In this document: piece by piece, positions 37,409-47,506 of the stretch
Numbering within the stretch: position 1 is the stretch's first letter
Layout: each line of letters opens with the position of its first letter
Assembly: GCF_003989135.1 (NCBI RefSeq)
Contig: NZ_RYZZ01000004.1
Span: 1-64,000, forward strand
Length of the DNA stretch: 64,000 nt
Reading direction: 5' to 3'
Source: Peribacillus cavernae
GTDB taxonomy: Bacteria; Bacillota; Bacilli; Bacillales; DSM-1321
The notes under the pieces: generated by a model
Told to the model about the DNA's origin: nothing
The model's database searches: none
The model's input: only the letters and a program-made list of their open reading frames with translations
Position numbers and translations under genes: made by a program

Positions 37409-37591
37409 ATGATACAAGTAAAGCTGTTTGATTATGAGCATGAAAAAGACTTAGAGGAAGAAATGAATTTGTTTCTTGAAGATATCCGTGATAATCAGAT
37501 TGTCGATATCAAATATAATATTGCGGCAACCGCTGAGGAAGAAGAGGAGCAAATTTACTGTTTCAGTGCGATGGTTGTTTATAAAAAGTAA
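37409..37591 (+). CDS. cse60: sporulation protein Cse60
   Basis: 60 residues, very acidic. MIQVKLFDYEHEKDLEEEMN and QIVDIKYNIA match the small sigma-E-controlled Cse60 protein of Bacillus. GGGGAAAG lies before the ATG. A terminator hairpin follows. Molecular function unknown; expected in the mother cell during early sporulation. Confidence 0.85.
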   Translation: MIQVKLFDYEHEKDLEEEMNLFLEDIRDNQIVDIKYNIAATAEEEEEQIYCFSAMVVYKK

Positions 37592-37617
37592 GCCCTTTAT
37601 CGGGTTCCATCAAGGGA

Positions 37618-37649
37618 ACATTTCAATACTTGCGATTGAAATGTTTTTC
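37618..37649 (+). terminator. terminator after cse60
   Basis: AACATTTCAAT pairs with ATTGAAATGTT, followed by T5. Confidence 0.8.
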
Positions 37650-37679
37650 TTTTATTTAATAATGGAGGTTGGCTTTTAA

Positions 37680-38591
37680 ATGAAGGTTGTCAATAATATC
37701 ACAGATCTAATCGGGGAAACACCAGTCGTCCGGCTCAACAAGTTGGTCCCTGAACATGCAGCAGAGGTTTATGTAAAACTTGAAATGTTTAATCCTTCAG
37801 GAAGTGTAAAGGATCGTGCTGCCAATCATATGATCCGGGTTGCCGAGGTAGAGGGATTACTTAAACCGGGAGATACGATCATTGAGCCGACCAGCGGCAA
37901 TACGGGAATTGGTTTAGCCATGACTGCCGCGGCAAAGGGCTATCGTGCGATTTTGGTTATGCCCGACAATATGACAAAAGAGAGAATCAATATTTTAAAA
38001 GCATATGGTGCGGAGGTTGTATTGACGCCAAGCGAAAATAAGATGCCTGGATCCATCGAAAAAGCATTGGAGTTGCAACGTGAAATTCCCGGAAGTTTCA
38101 TCCCGCAGCAATTTGAAAACGAGGCAAATTCTGATATTCACCGGAGTACAACAGCACTTGAGATCTTCGACCAAATGGACGGCCGGCTTGATGCTTTTGT
38201 AGCCACTGCCGGTACAGGAGGAACCATTACCGGCACTGGGGAGACTTTAAAAGACAAGATTCCTGGTTTATATATTGCAGTTGTTGAACCTGCGGGATCT
38301 CCCGTATTATCGGGAGGTAAACCAGGTGCCCATAAACTGGTTGGTACAAGCCCCGGATTTGTCCCGAATATATTAAATACAGAAATATACGATGAAATCA
38401 TTCAAATAGCCGATGAAGAAGCAGTCGATACATTTAAAAGATTGGCAAGCGAGGAAGGAATATTTGTCGGACCTTCTGCGGGTGCTGCGGTATTCGCGGC
38501 CATCCAGGTTGCAAAACGGTTAGGTAAAGGCAAAAGAGTCCTTTGTATTGCACCAGACACAGGGGAGCGTTATTTGAGTATGAATTTATAA
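37680..38591 (+). CDS. ytkP: cysteine-synthase-family PLP enzyme (YtkP-like)
   Basis: 303 residues, fold type II PLP enzyme. Lys44 in SGSVKDRAANH binds PLP, EPTSGNTGIG (about 70-79) grips the substrate carboxylate, and GTGGTITGTG (about 178) binds the cofactor phosphate. It resembles the O-acetylserine sulfhydrylase group and B. subtilis YtkP, whose real substrate is not settled. GGAGG lies 11 bases before the ATG. The stop is directly followed in the same frame by the fragment of another gene. Confidence 0.88.
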   Translation: MKVVNNITDLIGETPVVRLNKLVPEHAAEVYVKLEMFNPSGSVKDRAANHMIRVAEVEGLLKPGDTIIEPTSGNTGIGLAMTAAAKGYRAILVMPDNMTKERINILKAYGAEVVLTPSENKMPGSIEKALELQREIPGSFIPQQFENEANSDIHRSTTALEIFDQMDGRLDAFVATAGTGGTITGTGETLKDKIPGLYIAVVEPAGSPVLSGGKPGAHKLVGTSPGFVPNILNTEIYDEIIQIADEEAVDTFKRLASEEGIFVGPSAGAAVFAAIQVAKRLGKGKRVLCIAPDTGERYLSMNL

Positions 38592-38593
38592 GT

Positions 38594-39103
38594 AATTCCG
38601 TTCAGTGATGGTGCATATTCAAGGGATGAATTAATAGATTTAGCATTGCGAGTAATAAACGGTGTTTTAGAAGGGAAACCTGAGGATTTAGTCGTGACGA
38701 CACACCTATGCCGTGGAAACTATCAATCAACTTGGGCGTTTGAAGGAAGTTATTCACTTATCGCGCCAACATTACTAGCAAAAGAAAAAGCAGATGGATT
38801 CTTCTTAGAATATGATGATGAACGTTCAGGAGATTTTAAACCGTTAGAATATATTCCGAGTGGCGGTGCGCAAGTCGTCCTAGGTATCGTAACATCGAAA
38901 AGTGGTGAAATAGAAGACAAAGAAACAATCAAAGCACGCATTAAAGAAGCGTCACAATATGTGCCGCTAGAACAATTGTGTTTAAGCGCACAATGTGGAT
39001 TCGCTTCAACTCACCATGGTAATATGGTAATAAGCTAACGGAAGAACAACAATGGGGCAAACTGAAATTTATCGTCGATGTAGCAAAAGAAGTTTGGGGA
39101 TAA
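38594..39103 (+). pseudogene. 3' fragment of a MetE-like (YxjG/YxjH) methyltransferase, frameshifted
   Basis: A frame without a start reads like the C-terminal third of YxjG/YxjH-type cobalamin-independent methionine synthase: VVTTHLCRGNYQSTWAFEG, GFFLEYDDERSGDFKPLEY, YIPSGGAQVVLGI and LCLSAQCGFASTHHGN. The N-terminal two thirds are absent. Near 39020-39036 the 8-base unit GGTAATAT is repeated as GGTAATAA. Removing one copy restores KLTEEQQWGKLKFIVDVAKE to the TAA at 39103. So the gene carries both a 5' deletion and a frameshift. Codon use is AT-richer than its neighbours. Confidence 0.88.
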
Positions 39104-39124
39104 CCAACCTATTAAGTTAATAAA

Positions 39125-39160
39125 AAAGAGCAAAGCTTATCCAAAGCTTTGCTCTTTTTT
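39125..39160. terminator. bidirectional terminator
   Basis: AAGAGCAAAGCTT pairs with AAGCTTTGCTCTT, with A6 upstream and T6 downstream. It can end both the pseudogene transcript and ytfP. Confidence 0.88.
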
Positions 39161-39209
39161 GCGCTTGGCAGCGCCTCGTTTGATAAGTGACAAAATATAC
39201 GCTAATTTT

Positions 39210-40478
39210 TTATTTCTTACTGGTATAAGTAGCAGCATTTAAGCCGGCCAGCCGGCCAGTTACAAGAGCAGACGTAATATTATAACCTCCTGTATAGCCG
39301 TGGATATCGAGGATTTCGCCGCAAAAATATAAACCGTTCATGAATTTGGAGCCCATTTCCCTTGGATGGATTTCCTTGATCGAAACGCCTCCTCCGGTTA
39401 CGAACGCTTTCTCAAGCGGTTGGGTTCCATTGACGGTGAATTGGAAGTCCTTGCAAAGCTCTGCAAATCTGCGGAATTTATCGTGGGAGACAGCGCCCCC
39501 TTGTTCCTGGAGATCAATGCCGCTTTTTTCAAGAAGAAAATGAAGAAAACGTTCGGGTAGCAGTCCTTTGAAAATATTTTTTACCGCTTTCTTTGGTTCA
39601 GCTTTAACTTCTCTTATAACTTGCTGAAAAAGTTCTTCCTTATTTTGATCAGGCAGGGCATCGAGTTTCATTGACACATGGGAAAGTCCCCACTTTTTCA
39701 TCGCTTTCACAACGAATTGGCTGCATCGTAACACTGCAGGCCCTGAAATCCCAAAATGGGTGAAAATCATGTCCATTTTGTGAGTGATTAACGGCTTTCC
39801 TTTTGGACTCAGTACACTTAAGGAAGCATCCCTAAGTGAAAGCCCCTGTAATGTTTTTTGCTTGATGAATGGTTCATCGCTTAATAACGGGACTTCGGTA
39901 GGGAACAGGTCAGTAATAGTGTGACCCGCTTTTTTTGCCCAAGCATAGCCGTCACCGGTGGACCCCGTATGCGGCACAGATTTGCCGCCGACTGCCACTA
40001 CAACCGCTTTGGTCTCGAAATATTGGCCATCCTTCAGCCGTACTGCTGCCGTTTCTCCGTTTTCGTATATCACTTCTGCAACAGGGGAGTTTGTAAAAAC
40101 GGTAACTTTTAGATCCTTCATACGGTCAATCAACGCATCAACCACGCTTTGCGCTTTATTGTTTACAGGAAACATCCGGCCATGATCTTCTTCTTTCAAA
40201 GCAACGCCAAGTTTTTCAAAAAATGAAATGATATCCTCATTATTGAATTCCGAAAAGGCACTGTATAAAAAACGCCCATTTCCGGGAATGTGTGTAATGA
40301 TTTCATCAATGGAGAGCCGGTTCGTTACATTACACCGCCCGCCTCCTGATATGGCGAGCTTTCTGCCGAGCTTTTCACCTTTATCTATTAGAAGTACCCT
40401 TGCTCCTTTTTCTCCTGCAGCGATCGCTGCCATCAATCCCGATGGACCGCCGCCGACTACAATTACATCATACTTCAC
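39210..40478 (-). CDS. ytfP: NAD(P)/FAD-dependent oxidoreductase YtfP (HI0933 family)
   Basis: 422 residues. N-terminal dinucleotide fold [17 protein letters not shown] (about 7-23), then [11 protein letters not shown] (about 43) and [20 protein letters not shown] near the C terminus, all typical of HI0933/YtfP flavoproteins. The physiological substrate is unknown. It is encoded opposite to most neighbours and closed by a bidirectional terminator. Confidence 0.9.
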   Translation of the reverse strand: MKYDVIVVGGGPSGLMAAIAAGEKGARVLLIDKGEKLGRKLAISGGGRCNVTNRLSIDEIITHIPGNGRFLYSAFSEFNNEDIISFFEKLGVALKEEDHGRMFPVNNKAQSVVDALIDRMKDLKVTVFTNSPVAEVIYENGETAAVRLKDGQYFETKAVVVAVGGKSVPHTGSTGDGYAWAKKAGHTITDLFPTEVPLLSDEPFIKQKTLQGLSLRDASLSVLSPKGKPLITHKMDMIFTHFGISGPAVLRCSQFVVKAMKKWGLSHVSMKLDALPDQNKEELFQQVIREVKAEPKKAVKNIFKGLLPERFLHFLLEKSGIDLQEQGGAVSHDKFRRFAELCKDFQFTVNGTQPLEKAFVTGGGVSIKEIHPREMGSKFMNGLYFCGEILDIHGYTGGYNITSALVTGRLAGLNAATYTSKK

Positions 40479-40661
40479 CTACATCACCGCTTTTATGTCT
40501 TATTTTCAGTATCCTCATTATATAGCAATTGCCCATAAAGAAAAAATGCAGACCTAAAACATTATAATCGTAAAGTAAAAATCTCCCCTGAATCTATACT
40601 AAAGTTCTATAATAGCTTACCGATATTAATAGTAATAAAAAAAAGTTTGGGAGATTCTGAT

Positions 40662-42632
40662 ATGATGCTTACTTTTTTCAAATCCTCGATAAGAACCAAG
40701 TTAATCATTTCCTTTACCGTAATTTTGCTTATTCCGAGTCTGACAATTGGTTGGACCTCTTACACCACTTCAAAAGAAAAAGTTGCGGAACAAATGACGT
40801 TGTCTGCCAGTGAGACGGTAAAGCTTTTAAGTTCAAATCTTGATCGATTCATTGAACCTGAGATGCAAAATATTGATTATCTTGCAGAGAAAATTACAGG
40901 AAGTACATATAACAAACAAGATATTCTGCGTACTGATACTTTAAATCCTTTCGTCTCGAAGCATCCCGAGATTTCGACCATGTTCGTCGGGTCAACCGGT
41001 GGAGTGTTTATCAATTCTCCCCAATCAAAAATGCCTAATGGCTATGATCCAAGAGAAAGGCCCTGGTATACGGCAGCCATGAGGGACAAAGGTAAGGTGA
41101 TTATTACAAGCCCATATGTATCAAAAACTACCGGGGATTTTGTTGTAGGAATTGCAAAGGTCATAAAAGATGGTTCAGGAGTATTGGGGTGCGAAGTTAA
41201 ACTAGAAACATTATCTGAGATTACCAAACAAGTCAGTATCGGAAAAGAAGGATACCCATTTATCTTGGATAAAGAAAGCAAAGCAATTGTTCATCCTACC
41301 ATAAAACCTTCCGAAGAAGTAAAGACGGACTGGTCAGGGAAAATGTTCGAGGCTGGATCAGGAAAATTTGATTACAATGACGGCGATGAACCTAAAAAGT
41401 TGGTATTTCAGACTAACGAGATAACAGGGTGGAAACTGGGCGGAACCATGTTCGCCAATGAAGTGGAAAAAGAAGCAGAGCCCATTTTTAATAAAACAAT
41501 TCTCGTACTTGGGATTGCTCTGTTCCTTGGTGGATTATTAGTCTACTTCATTACGATCTCTATCACCCGCCCTCTCAAACGGTTAGTCTATATTTCTGAA
41601 AAAACAGGACAAGGTGATTTAACTGAAAAAGTTGACATTCATTCAAAGGATGAATTAGGCCAACTGGGAGCCAGTTTCAGTAAAATGTCTGAATCGTTGC
41701 GTTCCCTATTGTTAGAGGTAAGGCAATCGGCCGACCAACTGTCCGATTCCTCAGCGGAACTTAGAGAAAGTGCAGACCAGACTGGACAAGCATCAGAGCA
41801 AATTGCCTCCACGATTCTAAATATGGCGGAAGGTACGGATAAGCAGGTGGAAAACGCGAATAAAGGGTCAGAATTAGTTAATGAGCTTTCTGACGGAATT
41901 CAACAGGTAGCTGTTAGTGCGCAGAATGTTTCCGTTTCAGCTCAACATACATTAACAAGGGCTTCCGGGGGAGAGCGGACGATCCAGGAATCTGTCAAGC
42001 AAATGAACTCTATTAGTCACTCTGTAAACGCTTCAGCAACTTCAGTAAAAGAGTTAGGGAAATATTCGGGCGAAATTGGTAAGATTGTAGAAGTGATTAC
42101 TGCAATTGCAGCACAGACCAATTTACTGGCTTTAAACGCGGCGATTGAGGCAGCGAGAGCTGGGGAGAATGGTAAGGGGTTCGCAATCGTAGCTGATGAA
42201 GTCCGCAAACTGGCAGAACAATCAGCTGATTCAGCAAAGCAAATTGGTGTTTTGGTTGCTTCTATTCAGAAAGAGACAGGCAATGCTATCCAGTCAATGG
42301 AAATAACCACAAAAGAAGTAACAGAAGGCATCGGTGTTGTTCATACAGCCGGGGAATCTTTTCATGAGATTCAGCATTCCATTAGTGGAGTGGCAGAGCA
42401 AGTTGAGCAGGTTTCCGCTGCGGTTCAACAAATGGCGGCCGGAACAGAACAGGTCGTGGGCTCTATTGAAACGATAGCGAATATCGCTAAAGAGGCAGCC
42501 TTCGGAACTCAGAACGTGTCTGCGGCGACAGAGGAACAATTAGCATCCATGGAGGAAATTGGTGCTTCGGCATCCTCCTTATCTCATATGGCTGAAGAAC
42601 TGCAGGCTCTAATCAGCCGATTTAAAATATAA
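40662..42632 (+). CDS. methyl-accepting chemotaxis protein with dCache sensor
   Basis: 656 residues from the ATG at 40662 (GGGAG is 8 bases upstream; a TTG earlier overlaps it). Order: membrane helix about 12-32, extracellular double-Cache domain about 35-270 ([12 protein letters not shown] is the typical Cache segment), second helix about 277-298, HAMP about 300-352, then a long coiled coil with the signalling tip [20 protein letters not shown]. It should report a small ligand, perhaps amino or organic acids, to CheA. The ligand is unknown. Confidence 0.93.
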   Translation: MMLTFFKSSIRTKLIISFTVILLIPSLTIGWTSYTTSKEKVAEQMTLSASETVKLLSSNLDRFIEPEMQNIDYLAEKITGSTYNKQDILRTDTLNPFVSKHPEISTMFVGSTGGVFINSPQSKMPNGYDPRERPWYTAAMRDKGKVIITSPYVSKTTGDFVVGIAKVIKDGSGVLGCEVKLETLSEITKQVSIGKEGYPFILDKESKAIVHPTIKPSEEVKTDWSGKMFEAGSGKFDYNDGDEPKKLVFQTNEITGWKLGGTMFANEVEKEAEPIFNKTILVLGIALFLGGLLVYFITISITRPLKRLVYISEKTGQGDLTEKVDIHSKDELGQLGASFSKMSESLRSLLLEVRQSADQLSDSSAELRESADQTGQASEQIASTILNMAEGTDKQVENANKGSELVNELSDGIQQVAVSAQNVSVSAQHTLTRASGGERTIQESVKQMNSISHSVNASATSVKELGKYSGEIGKIVEVITAIAAQTNLLALNAAIEAARAGENGKGFAIVADEVRKLAEQSADSAKQIGVLVASIQKETGNAIQSMEITTKEVTEGIGVVHTAGESFHEIQHSISGVAEQVEQVSAAVQQMAAGTEQVVGSIETIANIAKEAAFGTQNVSAATEEQLASMEEIGASASSLSHMAEELQALISRFKI

Positions 42633-42638
42633 AAAAAT

Positions 42639-42667
42639 ATTGCCACATCCTCAGAAGATGTGGCAAT
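42639..42667. terminator. terminator after the chemoreceptor gene (bidirectional)
   Basis: ATTGCCACATC pairs with GATGTGGCAAT, A7 before and partly T-rich after. Confidence 0.7.
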
Positions 42668-42683
42668 GCTAATATTAGCTACA

Positions 42684-42887
42684 CTATAAAGGTATGGTTA
42701 AATCGTTTGCTGCGCCTGCCATCACTTTTTGATTTTTTAAACCATAAAGCATATTAAGAAGGCGATCAAGCTGCTGGCTTGCATCAATAACTTGGGAAGA
42801 AGACCTTCCGTGGCTTCTTTCCAAAAGCAGCATTTCTTCTCGTTTTTGTTCAATTTGGCAACATAATATTTCGTATAAGTCCCACAT
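42684..42887 (-). CDS. Spo0E-like aspartyl-phosphate phosphatase
   Basis: 67 residues, two helices. The family motif SQQLDRLLN (about 37-45) corresponds to the SQELD signature of Spo0E. Relatives remove phosphate from Spo0A~P and delay sporulation. AAGGAG lies 8 bases before the ATG. The Glu of SQELD is Gln here, seen in other members too. Target (Spo0A) is inferred from the family. Confidence 0.82.
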   Translation of the reverse strand: MWDLYEILCCQIEQKREEMLLLERSHGRSSSQVIDASQQLDRLLNMLYGLKNQKVMAGAANDLTIPL

Positions 42888-43168
42888 GGTATTTTCTCCT
42901 TGTCTATATAATGTTCGTCTTCATCGTTAGATCAAATTTCCTATATCTTCTATATCGGTCAAATTTCCCATTTGTTGCATCGATTCCTCGTTTTTTATGT
43001 GAAAATTTTACTGTTTACTCAGCTTGCCTAATTGTCAGCTGCAAAAATCCAGTAATATTTTCTTGTTTGGATGAGGGAGTTTTGCTACACTTCTTGAGGA
43101 TACCATACGGAATTATGGTAAGATAAAAAGCGTGTAAACGTAACTGAATATAGGCAGGAAGGGATTGT

Positions 43169-44800
43169 ATGTCATCTAAGCTTCTCAGAGGGACCTTTAT
43201 CTTGACCCTTGGAATGGTCTTGTCTAAAGTTCTCGGTTTATTATATGTAATACCTTTTGATGAAATGGTAGGACCAAAAGGGGCCTATCTTTATCAATTT
43301 GCTTATGTTCCATATACATTGTTTATCAGCCTTGCAACTGGAGGCTTGCCATTAGCTGTTTCCAAATTTGTATCGAAATATAATGCTTTGGGTGAATATG
43401 CAGTTGGGCAAAAACTGTTTAAATCTGGTTTAAAGATTATGCTTGCAAGCGGCTTTCTTGCTTTCTTATTATTATATATTAGTGCTCCTGCAATTGCCGG
43501 CGTTGTTCCGGTAACCAAAGAGCAGAGTGTTTCAACTGATGATATTACCACTGTGATCAGGGCAGTCAGCTTTGCCTTGATCCTTGTACCTTTTATGAGC
43601 CTGATCCGCGGCTACTTCCAGGGCCATCAGTCCATGGGGCCAACCGCTGTGTCGCAGGTAGTGGAACAATTAGTGCGGATTATCGTTTTGTTAGGCGGGA
43701 TCTTTGTCGTATTGAAAGTCATGGATGGAAGCTTAGTGACCGCGATCAGTGTGGCGACATTCGCAGCAACAGTCGGGGCTGTCGGCGGTCTGGCAGTGCT
43801 GTTACTCTACTGGAAAAGGCGGAAGCCTTATTTAGACCAATTGCTGCTCGAGGATAGAGGTACGCTTGATTATTCATTAAAGGATATTTACAAAGAAATC
43901 CTAATCTCCTCGATCCCCTTCATTTTTGTCGGAATAGCGATGCCGTTATTTCAGGTTGTTGATACGTTAACCTTTACTCGGGCAATGGTATCGATAGGAT
44001 TGGATGCTGTTTCAGAAAATGCACTGGGACTTTTAAATGTACAAGTCCAAAAGCTTGTCATTATCCCAATGACACTCGCAACAGCGTTTTCCATGAGCAT
44101 TGTCCCGTCAATAACAAAAGCATTTGTGGAAGATAAAATGGAAAACTTTAGCGCTCAGTTAAACCAGGCTTTTCAGATCCTCTTGTTTTTAACGATTCCT
44201 GCTGTTGCAGGCATGTCATTGCTGGCGAAACCGGTTTATTCTGCTTTTTATGGTTATGATCCATCAGGAGTAGATTCATTAGGGATAAGCATTCTGCAAA
44301 CCTATGCACCCACAGCGATCTTTTTTACATTATTCTCGGTGACGGCAGCAGTCCTGCAGGGGATCAACCAGCAAAAATTCACAGTACTCAGTCTTTTGGT
44401 AGGGATTTTAATTAAGCTGAGCTTAAATATCCCGCTGATTAAAATGTTTGAAACAGAAGGTTCAATCTATGCCACTACGCTTGGTTATTTAGCTGCCTGT
44501 TTGATCAACATGTATGTCATTACTTACTTTACCGGGTACCGGTACAAGCTTGTGATCAGAAGGACGCTGTTAATGTTTGTGTTTACGGTCATCATGATGA
44601 TTGTCGTTTTTGGAGTCGAATCCGTGCTCACTCTTGGGTTGAATCCAGAAGCAAGGTTCCAGGCGGTTCTGATTACCGCTGTATGCGCGATTGCAGGCGC
44701 AGCCGTGTACTTTATCCTTTCACTCAAATCCCAACTTGCTCAAAAGTTATTTGGGAATCGGATTGAAAGACTTCAAAAAAAATTGAAATTAAAAGCGTAA
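43169..44800 (+). CDS. murJ: lipid II flippase-type membrane protein YtgP/MurJ
   Basis: 543 residues, MOP superfamily (MVF/Wzx-like) with about 14 membrane helices. It begins MSSKLLRGTFILTLGMVLS. B. subtilis YtgP has been shown to be the MurJ-type lipid II flippase used in cell-wall synthesis. Conserved PLAVSKFVSKYNALGE (about 62-77) and LIRGYFQGHQSMGPT (about 146) are seen. AGGAAGGG lies before the ATG. It is a lone gene followed by a terminator. Confidence 0.9.
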   Translation: MSSKLLRGTFILTLGMVLSKVLGLLYVIPFDEMVGPKGAYLYQFAYVPYTLFISLATGGLPLAVSKFVSKYNALGEYAVGQKLFKSGLKIMLASGFLAFLLLYISAPAIAGVVPVTKEQSVSTDDITTVIRAVSFALILVPFMSLIRGYFQGHQSMGPTAVSQVVEQLVRIIVLLGGIFVVLKVMDGSLVTAISVATFAATVGAVGGLAVLLLYWKRRKPYLDQLLLEDRGTLDYSLKDIYKEILISSIPFIFVGIAMPLFQVVDTLTFTRAMVSIGLDAVSENALGLLNVQVQKLVIIPMTLATAFSMSIVPSITKAFVEDKMENFSAQLNQAFQILLFLTIPAVAGMSLLAKPVYSAFYGYDPSGVDSLGISILQTYAPTAIFFTLFSVTAAVLQGINQQKFTVLSLLVGILIKLSLNIPLIKMFETEGSIYATTLGYLAACLINMYVITYFTGYRYKLVIRRTLLMFVFTVIMMIVVFGVESVLTLGLNPEARFQAVLITAVCAIAGAAVYFILSLKSQLAQKLFGNRIERLQKKLKLKA

Positions 44801-44823
44801 AGGATATACTAGGGAAAGCGATA

Positions 44824-44863
44824 AAAAAGACCTTGCCTGTTTTTTAAGCAGCAAGGTTTTTTC
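44824..44863 (+). terminator. terminator between murJ and the pseudouridine synthase gene
   Basis: ACCTTGC and GCAAGGT pair across a T-rich loop, followed by T6; A6 precedes. Confidence 0.65.
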
Positions 44864-44877
44864 TTCAGGAGGATGCT

Positions 44878-45606
44878 ATGAGAATCGATAAGTTATTGGC
44901 CAATACAGGCTATGGAAGCAGAAAGGAAGTAAAAAAGCTGCTGAAGTCAGGCGCCGTAATCGTAAACGAAACGGTAATCAAGGATGCGAAGGAGCATGTT
45001 GATCCAGAACGGGATATGGTGACCGTAAATGGAACCCCGGTCGAATACCGGGAATTTATTTATTTGATGATGAACAAACCTCAGAGTGTCCTCTCGGCGA
45101 CGGAAGATAGCCATCAGGAAACGGTGATTGATATCCTCGAGCCTGAGGACGCCGTTTTCGAACCGTTTCCTGTAGGGCGTCTGGATAAGGATACCGTAGG
45201 ATTATTGCTGCTGACTAATGATGGACAGCTGTCCCATCAATTGCTGTCACCGAAAAAACACGTGCCAAAAACGTATTTCGCCGTGATTGATGGCGAAGTG
45301 GGTGATGAGGACATTATTGCTTTTGAAAATGGTGTAACACTGGATGACGGCTACGAGACAAAACCGGGTGTGCTAAAGATCCTTAAATCAGGAATTCGCT
45401 CTGACATTGAGCTTACGATTACAGAGGGGAAGTTTCATCAGGTAAAGCGGATGTTTGAAGCTGTAGGAAAGCGAGTCGTTTACTTAAAGCGGATCTCGAT
45501 GGGAAGCCTTGAGCTTGATGAAGAATTGGAGCTTGGCCAGTACCGTGAATTAACGGATGAAGAAGTTAATGACCTGAAGTCAGGATATACGAAAGAAAAA
45601 AAATGA
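44878..45606 (+). CDS. ytzG: RsuA-family 16S rRNA pseudouridine synthase (YtzG)
   Basis: 242 residues. N-terminal S4 RNA-binding domain (MRIDKLLANTGYGSRKEVKK) and a pseudouridine synthase domain with catalytic Asp in GRLDKDTVGLLLLTND (about 101-116). By family it should modify one uridine of 16S rRNA (U516 in E. coli). AGGAGG is 5 bases before the ATG. Confidence 0.92.
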   Translation: MRIDKLLANTGYGSRKEVKKLLKSGAVIVNETVIKDAKEHVDPERDMVTVNGTPVEYREFIYLMMNKPQSVLSATEDSHQETVIDILEPEDAVFEPFPVGRLDKDTVGLLLLTNDGQLSHQLLSPKKHVPKTYFAVIDGEVGDEDIIAFENGVTLDDGYETKPGVLKILKSGIRSDIELTITEGKFHQVKRMFEAVGKRVVYLKRISMGSLELDEELELGQYRELTDEEVNDLKSGYTKEKK

Positions 45607-45632
45607 GGCAGGCCCTTTGGTCTGCCTCATTT
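45601..45632. terminator. terminator after ytzG
   Basis: AAATGAGGCAG pairs with CTGCCTCATTT. It overlaps the stop codon and can serve both strands. Confidence 0.75.
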
Positions 45633-45681
45633 CATTTAAAAAACAACGTATAAGGTGGTAGTATATTCATGTTTATCAGTT

Positions 45682-45903
45682 TTACGATGACATCTTTACT
45701 CTTTTGCTCGTGGTTGTCCAAATACCTCGGCTCGGGCTTTTTACTAATTCGTTATAAGCTAACACATTTAAATCGCGCTGTATCGTCCGAGGAGTGATGC
45801 CAAATTCTTCTACAAGCTCTTGAGTAGAAACCGTACCGTTATTGCTAATGAACATATAAACGGATTTAATACGGGTTAACATGCGATTTGTTGAAGGTTT
45901 CAA
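45682..45903 (-). CDS. ytzE: small DeoR-type helix-turn-helix protein (YtzE)
   Basis: 73 residues from a TTG start (AGGAG is 7 bases upstream); an ATG 18 bases earlier lies before that site. The winged helix-turn-helix is TQELVEEFGITPRTIQRDLN (about 27-46). Only the DNA-binding half of a DeoR regulator is present, as in B. subtilis YtzE, with no sensor domain. Target genes unknown. Confidence 0.87.
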   Translation of the reverse strand: MKPSTNRMLTRIKSVYMFISNNGTVSTQELVEEFGITPRTIQRDLNVLAYNELVKSPSRGIWTTTSKRVKMSS

Positions 45904-46394
45904 AAAATCACTCCTATTCATTTTTACATGATTTTAAAAACGAATTGAAAACAACCGATAAATAGGAAGCATCTCAGCAACCTATATGTACTTGCTATAC
46001 CACCTCAGGACTCCTTTGAAACAAGTTGTAAAAAGTAAGCTGTCATCTGCTATTATTGTACTCCTTTAGCGCATAAAATTCTAGGATAAACAACCGAATT
46101 AACAAAACATTGAAATATTTACATGCTTGTTATATTTCCGGGAATTAAGCAGGAGGAAAAAGTTTATATAGTAAAGAAATGTCGGCTTCTTTATACTTTT
46201 CTTGTTCTTACTCTTATGTAAAAAACGAGAAATTATGCAGGGGGACGAAAAATTTCGTTCCAAGAAATCAAAATTAAACAGCAGCTCCCTAGCCGTCCAG
46301 GCAGCCAAGTTAATGGAAAGTTCATAATTAGATCCTTCCGATTACTTGGAATTTTGAAGATATCGAATCAATCAATATTTCACTTTTCAGATTT

Positions 46395-46454
46395 ATGATC
46401 GATTATTGAAATTTAAGAGCTATCAGCCAAATTTATGATCGATGGCCAGTTTTC
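46395..46454. repeat. 20-bp tandem repeat, block 1 (3 units)
   Basis: Three consecutive 20-base units (ATGATCGATTATTGAAATTT, AAGAGCTATCAGCCAAATTT, ATGATCGATGGCCAGTTTTC) share the A-T/A-GA-C-AT core and ATTT end. Noncoding. Confidence 0.75.
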
Positions 46455-46537
46455 CTATAGATAAATGATGTGTGTGTAGGGAGAAGTTCATGCGTGGCTA
46501 CCAAGATACTTTGCTGGATTTCCCCTTTTTAAGTTAT

Positions 46538-46637
46538 ATGAGCGATTAGAGAAATTTAAGAGCGATTATCAGAATTTAAGAGCCATTATCGAAATTTATG
46601 AGCGATGGCAGGCATTTAAGAGCTATCATTGGGAATT
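46538..46637. repeat. 20-bp tandem repeat, block 2 (5 units)
   Basis: Five exact-period 20-base units, e.g. AAGAGCGATTATCAGAATTT and AAGAGCCATTATCGAAATTT, alternating AAGAGC and ATGAGC beginnings. The consensus matches block 1, which is 84 bases upstream. The rest of the 45904-46795 spacer is AT-rich and shows no gene. Confidence 0.8.
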
Positions 46638-46795
46638 ATATGCCAAACATCGTTTTAAACGGAGAAAGTTTTCTTCAAAATAGTCCCCTAAATAGAGCCT
46701 ATTTCTGTATAAAGCAGGAATAGGTTTTTTTATAGAGAATTTTCTAATTGGAACTTTTTTTGGCTAGCGCGTCGTATATAAGATGGAGGTGTTTT

Positions 46796-47506
46796 ATGGT
46801 GCTATTGGATGTTTCTATAAAACTAGCAGGTTATGAAGCCGAAAAGTCTGTGATTAGCGATATTGCATTTGAATTAAATCCAGGGGAGTTAATTGGTGTA
46901 ATCGGACCGAATGGGGCCGGTAAAAGCACAACCATTAAAACGTTGCTGGGTTTAATTGAACATTGGAAGGGAAAGGTTTTCTTCCAGGATGGAGCAAGTT
47001 ATACCTACATACCAGAACGACCGATTTTTTATGATGAACTAACGCTCCAGGAGCACATTGATTTCATTGCGGCAGTTGAAGAAGTGGATTCAGAGATTTT
47101 ACAGGAAAGGTCATCCTATTATTTGAAAAACTTCCGGATGGATCAGCATATTCACGAATTGCCGGCTACCTATTCAAAGGGAATGCAGCAAAAGGCAATG
47201 CTTATATTGGCGTTAATCACAAGTCCTGATATCTATATCATTGATGAGCCTTTTATCGGGCTTGATCCTGACGCGATGAAACTGCTGTTAACGACAATTG
47301 AACGGGAGAAAGAACGGGGAGCGGGCATTTTGATGTCCACACATGTACTTGATACAGCCGAAAGAGTATGTGACCGCTTTTTGCTAATTATCGGAGGAGA
47401 GCTTAAAGCTGGTGGAACATTAGAAGAAATCAGAGTTTCTAGCGGAAGGCCGGAAGGGACACTCTATGACTGCTATCATGCAATCAATGGTTACATAAAT
47501 GAATAG
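46796..47506 (+). CDS. ythP: ABC transporter ATP-binding protein YthP
   Basis: 236 residues from the ATG at 46796 (GGAGG is 5 bases upstream). Walker A GPNGAGKST (37-45), signature YSKGMQQK (about 126) and Walker B IYIIDEPF are present. It belongs to the EcsA-like group and resembles B. subtilis YthP. Its stop overlaps the start of the permease gene (ATGAATAG), but that permease is broken, so the ATPase may be without its membrane partner. Confidence 0.9.
   Translation: MVLLDVSIKLAGYEAEKSVISDIAFELNPGELIGVIGPNGAGKSTTIKTLLGLIEHWKGKVFFQDGASYTYIPERPIFYDELTLQEHIDFIAAVEEVDSEILQERSSYYLKNFRMDQHIHELPATYSKGMQQKAMLILALITSPDIYIIDEPFIGLDPDAMKLLLTTIEREKERGAGILMSTHVLDTAERVCDRFLLIIGGELKAGGTLEEIRVSSGRPEGTLYDCYHAINGYINE

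Noticed and set aside
42888..43168. A short gene upstream of murJ (71-codon frame).
   Set aside because: AT-rich frame without a ribosome site that covers the promoter region; no family resemblance.
46395..46637. Possible CRISPR array.
   Set aside because: The units are directly adjacent with no unique spacers, the repeats are degenerate and only 20 bases long, and no cas genes lie nearby.
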